This document shows, piece by piece, positions 59,788 through 64,000 of a DNA stretch of 64,000 bases; within the stretch, counting starts at the first letter, position 1, and every line of letters starts with the position of its first letter. The notes beneath the pieces were generated by a model, which searched no databases, was not told where the DNA came from, and saw only the letters and a list, made by a program, of their open reading frames with translations. Origin of the DNA: Actinoplanes campanulatus (lineage in GTDB: Bacteria; Actinomycetota; Actinomycetes; Mycobacteriales; Micromonosporaceae); assembly GCF_014647795.1 (NCBI RefSeq), contig NZ_BMPW01000013.1:186001-250000 (forward strand). Direction: 5' to 3'. A program made the translations under genes and the position numbers.

Positions 59788-62526
59788 ATGCGCTGGCGCT
59801 TGCTGGGGCCGATGCGGCTGCACGACGAGAAGGCCGGCCCCGGGGCGGAGCCCGTCGACCTCGGCCCGGGCAAACAGCGCTGCCTGCTCGCCTCCCTGCT
59901 GATGACCCCGCGCCAGGTGGTGCCGGCTGGCACCCTCGTCGACCGGGTCTGGGGCGAGACCCCGCCGCGCTCGGTCACCCCGCTGGCCCCGTACGCCACC
60001 CGCCTGCGCCGCGTCCTCGACCAGGTCCCGGGCGCCGGTGCGATCCGCTGGACCGCCGGCGGCTACCTGATCGACTGCGAGCCCGAGGAGGTCGACCTGC
60101 ACCTGGCCCGCCGCCAGGTGTTCGAGGCCCGGGCCGCCGAGGAGGCCGGCGACCACCGGCAGGCCGCCCGGCTGATGCTCACCGCCCTCGACGACTGGGG
60201 ACCGGAGGCCCTCGCCGGGGTGCCCGGCCTCTGGGCCGCCCGGGTCCGCTACGCCCTGGCCCGGGAGCGCCTCGACATCATGGCCCGCCTGGGCCGGGCC
60301 GGGCTGCGCCTTGGTCGCGCCGACGAGGTGGCCGAACGCATCGGCCCGCACTCCGCCGAGCATCCCACCGTCGAGAGCCTGGCCGCAGTGCTGATGGAGG
60401 CGCTGGTCGCGGCCGGGCGCCCGGCTCAGGCGCTGGAGGCGTTCGCCCGGACCCGGGACGCCATCGCCGAGGAGCTGGGCAGCGAGCCCGGGGCCGACCT
60501 GACCGGCCTGCACACCCGGATCCTGCGCGGCGAGGCGCCCGGCCGTTCGGCCACCGCCGCCCGGTTCCGGCCCGGCACGCCCGCCCAGCTGCCCGCCGAC
60601 GCCATCGCGTTCACCGGCCGCCGCGCCGAACTCGGCGAGCTCGACCGCGCCCTGGGCGGCGGCCCGCGGATCGCCGCGGTCACCGGGCCGCCCGGCGTCG
60701 GCAAGTCCGCGCTCGCCGTGCACTGGGGCCACCGGGCCCGGCGCCGCTTCCCGGACGGCCAGCTCTACCTCAACCTGCGCGGCTTCGACAGCGGCGGGGT
60801 GATGAGCCCCGAGGAGGCGGCCCGCAACCTGCTCGTCGCGCTCGCCCCGGACCGGCCGGCGCCGGCCGGGCTGGACGCCCGTACCGGGCTGCTGCGCAGC
60901 ATGCTGGCCGGGCGCCGGGTGCTGCTGGTCCTCGACAACGCCAAGGACGCCGGCCACGTCCGCCCGCTGCTGCCCGGCGCCGGCGAGTGCGTGGTGCTGG
61001 TCACCAGCCGGGACCGGCTTACCGGGCTGGTCGCCTCGCACGGCGCGTGGCCGGTGCCGCTGGACTCCCTCGACCCGGGTCAGGCCGGGGAACTGCTGGC
61101 CGGGCGGCTCGGGGCGGGCCGGCTCGCCGCCGAGCCGTGCACCGTGGCCACCCTGGTCACGGCCACCGCCGGGCTGCCGCTCGCCCTGGTCACCGTCGCC
61201 GCCCGGGCGGCCATGCGGGCCGGGCAGCCGCTCGGGGAGCTGGCCGCCGAGATCGCCGGCTCCCGGCTGGACGGGCTGGGATCCGCCGACGGCGAGACCG
61301 ACCCGCGGACCGTCTTCTCCTGGTCCTACCGGGCGCTGAGCCCGGCCGCGGCCAGGGTGTTCCGGCTGCTCGGCGCCAACCCCGGACCGGACCTCTCGGC
61401 GGCCGCCGCGCACTCCCTGGCCGGCACCGCCGACGCCGCCGCCGCGCTCGCCGAGCTGGCCGAGGCCAGCCTGGTCTGCGAGCACCGGCCGGGGCGGTAC
61501 GCGATGCACGACCTGCTTCGCGCGTACGCCTCGGATCTGCTCGAAAGCGAGGAACGCGGCCCGGCGCTGCGCCGCCTGCTGGACCACCACCTGCACACCG
61601 GCCACGCGGCCGCGCTGGCCCTCGACTCACAGCGGGAGCCGCTGCGGCTCGCCGCGCCGGAGGCGGGCGTGCGGCCCGAGCCGATCGACGGCGAGGCCGC
61701 CGCGCTGGCCTGGTTCGCGGTCGAGCACGCCGGGCTGATGGCCGCCATCCGCACCGCCGCCGACCTCGACGACTACGGCTGGCAACTGCCCTGGGTGGTG
61801 ATCGACTTCCTGGACCGGCAGGGGCACTGGGACGACTGGATCACGGCCGAGCGGATCGCCGTGGCCGCCGCCCACCGGCGTGGCGAGGTCCGGGCCGAGG
61901 CGCTCGCCCAGCGGGTCCTGGCCCGCGGCTACGTCCAGCTGGGCCGGTACGGCGAGGCCGAGCCGCACTACGCCGAGGCGGACCGGCTCTACCAGGCGGC
62001 CGGCGACCCGGTGGGCCGGGCGCACACCCTGTTCAGCATCAGCTGGATGCGCGAGCAGCAGGGCCGCGACGACGACTGTCTGCGGCTCACCAACCAGGCC
62101 CTGGAACTCTACCGGGCGGCCGGGCACCGGGTCGGCGAGGCGCGGGCGCTCAACGCGCTCGGCTGGTACCTGGGCCGGCTCGGCCACCACGACCTCACCC
62201 TGCGGCACTGCCGGGCGGCGCTGGCGTTGCAGCAGGAGCTGGGCGACCGGTACGGCGAGGCGGCCGTCTGGGACAGCATCGGCTGGGCGCACCACCATCT
62301 CGGTGACCACGATCGGGCGGTGGCCGCCTACCGGACCGCGCTCGACCTCTACCGGGCGGCCGGGGACCTGCTCAACGAGGCGGAGATCCGCGAGCACCTC
62401 GGCGACGCGTACGCCGGGGTCGGCGACGCCCCGGCCGCCGCCGGTCAGTGGCGGCAGGCCCTCGCCCTGCTGGAGAAGCTCGACCACCCGGCCGCGGCCG
62501 GGCTGCGGATCAAACTTCGCTCGTGA
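59788..62526 (+). CDS. AfsR/SARP-family regulator with NB-ARC and TPR domains
   Basis: 912 residues. OmpR-type winged helix at 1-95 (WRLLGPMRLH ... GPGKQRCLLASLLMTPRQVVPAGTLVDRVWGETPP), bacterial transcriptional activator domain to ~245 (VDLHLARRQVFEARAAEEAGD ... LGSEPGADLTGLHTRIL), NB-ARC ATPase (Walker A TGPPGVGKSAL near 298, Walker B VLLVLDNAKDA, GLPLALVTVAA), then TPR repeats (LNALGWYLGRLGHHDLTLRHC and similar). Such proteins switch on secondary metabolism or other regulons. No biosynthetic cluster lies in the window on either side, so the target is unknown. Confidence 0.92.
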   Translation: MRWRLLGPMRLHDEKAGPGAEPVDLGPGKQRCLLASLLMTPRQVVPAGTLVDRVWGETPPRSVTPLAPYATRLRRVLDQVPGAGAIRWTAGGYLIDCEPEEVDLHLARRQVFEARAAEEAGDHRQAARLMLTALDDWGPEALAGVPGLWAARVRYALARERLDIMARLGRAGLRLGRADEVAERIGPHSAEHPTVESLAAVLMEALVAAGRPAQALEAFARTRDAIAEELGSEPGADLTGLHTRILRGEAPGRSATAARFRPGTPAQLPADAIAFTGRRAELGELDRALGGGPRIAAVTGPPGVGKSALAVHWGHRARRRFPDGQLYLNLRGFDSGGVMSPEEAARNLLVALAPDRPAPAGLDARTGLLRSMLAGRRVLLVLDNAKDAGHVRPLLPGAGECVVLVTSRDRLTGLVASHGAWPVPLDSLDPGQAGELLAGRLGAGRLAAEPCTVATLVTATAGLPLALVTVAARAAMRAGQPLGELAAEIAGSRLDGLGSADGETDPRTVFSWSYRALSPAAARVFRLLGANPGPDLSAAAAHSLAGTADAAAALAELAEASLVCEHRPGRYAMHDLLRAYASDLLESEERGPALRRLLDHHLHTGHAAALALDSQREPLRLAAPEAGVRPEPIDGEAAALAWFAVEHAGLMAAIRTAADLDDYGWQLPWVVIDFLDRQGHWDDWITAERIAVAAAHRRGEVRAEALAQRVLARGYVQLGRYGEAEPHYAEADRLYQAAGDPVGRAHTLFSISWMREQQGRDDDCLRLTNQALELYRAAGHRVGEARALNALGWYLGRLGHHDLTLRHCRAALALQQELGDRYGEAAVWDSIGWAHHHLGDHDRAVAAYRTALDLYRAAGDLLNEAEIREHLGDAYAGVGDAPAAAGQWRQALALLEKLDHPAAAGLRIKLRS

Positions 62527-63139
62527 ACCGGTACGGATCCCCGGCGCCCACCCGCAGGATCTCCGGGGTGCCGCCGGACAAGTCGATCACCGTGGTCGGC
62601 TCGGTGCCGCAGTCGCCGGAGTCGACCACCGCGTCCAGGGCGTGGTCCAGTTCCTCCTTGATCTGCCAGCCGTGCGTCATCGGCTCGGTCTCGCCGGGCA
62701 GCAGCAACGTGCTGGAGACGAGCGGCTCGCCCAGTTCGGCCAGGATCGCCTGCGCCGTCACGTGACCGGTGATCCGTACCCCCACGGTCTTCTTCCTGGG
62801 GTGCAGCAGACGCCGGGGAACCTCCTTGGTGGCCGGGAGGATGAACGTGAACGGCCCCGGGGTCGACGCCTTCACCGCCCGGAACAGCGCGTTGTTGATC
62901 GTCACGAAATGACCCAGCTGGGCGAAGTCATGACACATCAGGGTGAAATGGTGCCGATCGTCGAGATGACGGATCGCCCGGATCCGGTCCAGCGCCTCCT
63001 TGCTGCCCAACCGGCAGCCCAGCGCGAAGCATGAGTCCGTCGGATAGGCGATCAGAGCGTCGCCGCGGATCAGGTCGGCGATCTGATGGATGCTGCGCTG
63101 CTGCGGATTGTCCGGGTGCACGTCGAAGTACTTGGCCAC
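62510..63139 (-). CDS. Sua5/YciO/YrdC-family protein
   Basis: 209 residues from GTG 63139; its end overlaps the SARP gene end by 17 nt (convergent). YrdC fold: GDALIAYPTDSCFALGCRLGSKEALDRIRAIRHLDDRHHFTLMCHD, GPFTFILPATKEVPRRLLHPRKKTVGVRIT and PLVSSTLLLPGE. It is closer to the YciO branch (K/R-x-R with RHLDDRHHF) than to the essential TsaC/Sua5 enzymes, so threonylcarbamoyl-AMP synthesis for tRNA t6A is possible but not sure. Diverges from the Nudix gene with only 23 bp between, suggesting short or no leaders. Confidence 0.85.
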   Translation of the reverse strand: MAKYFDVHPDNPQQRSIHQIADLIRGDALIAYPTDSCFALGCRLGSKEALDRIRAIRHLDDRHHFTLMCHDFAQLGHFVTINNALFRAVKASTPGPFTFILPATKEVPRRLLHPRKKTVGVRITGHVTAQAILAELGEPLVSSTLLLPGETEPMTHGWQIKEELDHALDAVVDSGDCGTEPTTVIDLSGGTPEILRVGAGDPYRFTSEV

Positions 63140-63162
63140 TCGTCGCAGCTTAGGCTGCGGTC

Positions 63163-63615
63163 ATGGCGAGCGTTCACCGTCCGGCGGCAAGAGTGATCTG
63201 TTTCGACGCCGACGGGCGTGTCCTGCTCCTGTACTGGGAGGATCCGGTCACCGGCGACCGCCTCTGGGAACCACCCGGCGGCGGCATCGACCCGGGCGAG
63301 ACGCCGCTGCTGGCCGCCCGGCGCGAACTGGCCGAGGAGACCGGGCTCGACCCGTCCGCGGTCCGGGAGCGATGCATCGACGTGCCGCGCGACACCTGGT
63401 GGAAGGGGACCCACTTCGTGGGCCCCGAGCAGTTCTTCCCGGCCTTCTTCGGCACCGCACGGCCGTCCGTGACCAGAGACAACCTGCTTTCGTACGAGCA
63501 GAGCGAACTCCAGGGACATCGGTGGGTCCACCCCGCCGACCTGCACACGCTGCCCGGCCGCCTCGAACCGCCCACCCTGCCCGCCGTGATCGCGGAACTG
63601 CGCGCCCCGGCCTGA
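63163..63615 (+). CDS. Nudix hydrolase
   Basis: 150 residues. The Nudix box is intact: GGGIDPGETPLLAARRELAEETGL (G-x5-E-x7-REL-x-EE-x-G-L), which binds Mg2+ and cleaves nucleoside-diphosphate-linked compounds. N-terminal RVICFDADGRVLLLYWEDP is the usual first strand pair. Substrate not predictable. Confidence 0.92.
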   Translation: MASVHRPAARVICFDADGRVLLLYWEDPVTGDRLWEPPGGGIDPGETPLLAARRELAEETGLDPSAVRERCIDVPRDTWWKGTHFVGPEQFFPAFFGTARPSVTRDNLLSYEQSELQGHRWVHPADLHTLPGRLEPPTLPAVIAELRAPA

Positions 63616-63621
63616 CCGGGG

Positions 63622-64000
63622 TCAGCCGGAGAAGCGGGCGGAGCGCGCCATCCTGCGGTAGGCCGCCAGCGCCTCGGCGTCGCTGTCCGGCCGGAAGTTG
63701 CGGGACGTCCCCTTCTGCCGGTCGGTGTCGAACCAGACGACCGCGCCGACCGACGGGGTCTCCTTCACGTAGGCGGAGAGCTTCCGGATCCACGGGGCCT
63801 TGGTGCCCCTACCGTGGCCGATCGCCGCGGTCTCGGCCAGCACGATCGGCTTGCGCTTGCCGTAGGCCGACACGATCGGGCTGAACAGCGTCCGCGGCGA
63901 CTCCTTGGAGAAGTTGTAGCCGGAGACGCCCACCCAGTCGACGTAGTCGTCGCCCGGGTAGTAGTTCTCGAACCGATTCCACGAGACGTCCGGCCCGGAG
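63622..64000 (-). CDS. GH26-like glycosidase, C-terminal fragment
   Basis: The gene enters from the right edge; about 125 C-terminal residues are in the window, stop at 63622-63624. Reading from the edge: ENYYPGDDYVDWVGVSGYNF, then SAYGKRKPIVLAETAAIGHG (probable nucleophile Glu), VGAVVWFDTDRQKGTSRNFR and a helical end. The pattern fits the last strands of a GH26 (beta-mannanase-type) barrel. With the cellulase operon nearby it would add hemicellulose breakdown. The N-terminus, signal peptide and general acid lie outside. Confidence 0.7.
   Translation of the reverse strand, partial: SGPDVSWNRFENYYPGDDYVDWVGVSGYNFSKESPRTLFSPIVSAYGKRKPIVLAETAAIGHGRGTKAPWIRKLSAYVKETPSVGAVVWFDTDRQKGTSRNFRPDSDAEALAAYRRMARSARFSG

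Overview
The window is high-GC DNA with long overlapping genes, GTG/TTG starts and GC-rich third codon positions. The gene content is that of an Actinomycetota soil bacterium: a mycothiol-dependent isomerase-like protein, an AfsR/SARP regulator, a CebR-type operator, CBM2-bearing cellulases, and a nitrate assimilation cluster with an NnaR-type regulator. Micromonosporaceae (Actinoplanes-like) is plausible but is an inference. I saw no phage, insertion sequence, CRISPR array, rRNA or tRNA.

Layout. 1-2.8 kb: the end of a TPR membrane protein, then a MarR regulator divergent from an ABC exporter with an operator between them. 3.05-6.1 kb: a membrane-anchored NACHT NTPase carrying a degenerate formylglycine-generating-enzyme-like segment. 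6.5-8.7 kb: a 3-hydroxybutyrate dehydrogenase / alpha-beta hydrolase / nitroreductase operon. It diverges from a complete branched-chain-amino-acid-type ABC importer (8.8-13.3 kb). 13.6-16.0 kb: two divergent citrate synthases, one with an N-terminal helix-turn-helix. 16.0-18.3 kb: degenerate repeats and a low-complexity single-pass membrane protein. 18.5-23.7 kb: a translationally coupled operon (TetR, DUF4873-like, Baeyer-Villiger-type monooxygenase, SDR, hydrolase) divergent from an AurF-like diiron oxygenase. 24-29.7 kb: a 2-hydroxyacid dehydrogenase with an echoed 3' end, a YbaB-like small protein, a DUF4132 protein with a small partner, a TRIC-type channel and a 71-residue protein.

29.8-38.9 kb is the nitrate assimilation region. 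It holds an NnaR-type regulator (HemD-like domain plus winged helix), a 9-bp minisatellite, a sirohydrochlorin chelatase-like protein, NasA, an uncharacterised 115-residue protein, NirB, NirD and a NarK-type transporter, closed by a 19-bp-stem terminator. Nitrate is imported by NarK, reduced by NasA and then by siroheme NirBD. The chelatase-like protein probably serves siroheme supply. GTCAC half-sites spaced 22 bp upstream of the regulator suggest GlnR control.

39-45.7 kb: a small secreted protein, a mycothiol-type isomerase, a secreted metzincin, and two regulator/enzyme pairs (MerR/FMN reductase, TetR/aldo-keto reductase), each with clear palindromic operators. 45.9-49.3 kb: a three-gene sugar ABC importer of AglEFG type without its own ATPase. 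49.7-51 kb: UDP-glucose dehydrogenase. 51.3-58.1 kb: a cellulose-degradation operon (GH74, GH48, AA10 LPMO, all with CBM2) behind a perfect CebR operator. 58.2-64 kb: an SGNH hydrolase, an AfsR/SARP regulator, a Sua5/YrdC-like protein, a Nudix hydrolase, and the 3' part of a GH26-like glycosidase cut by the window edge.
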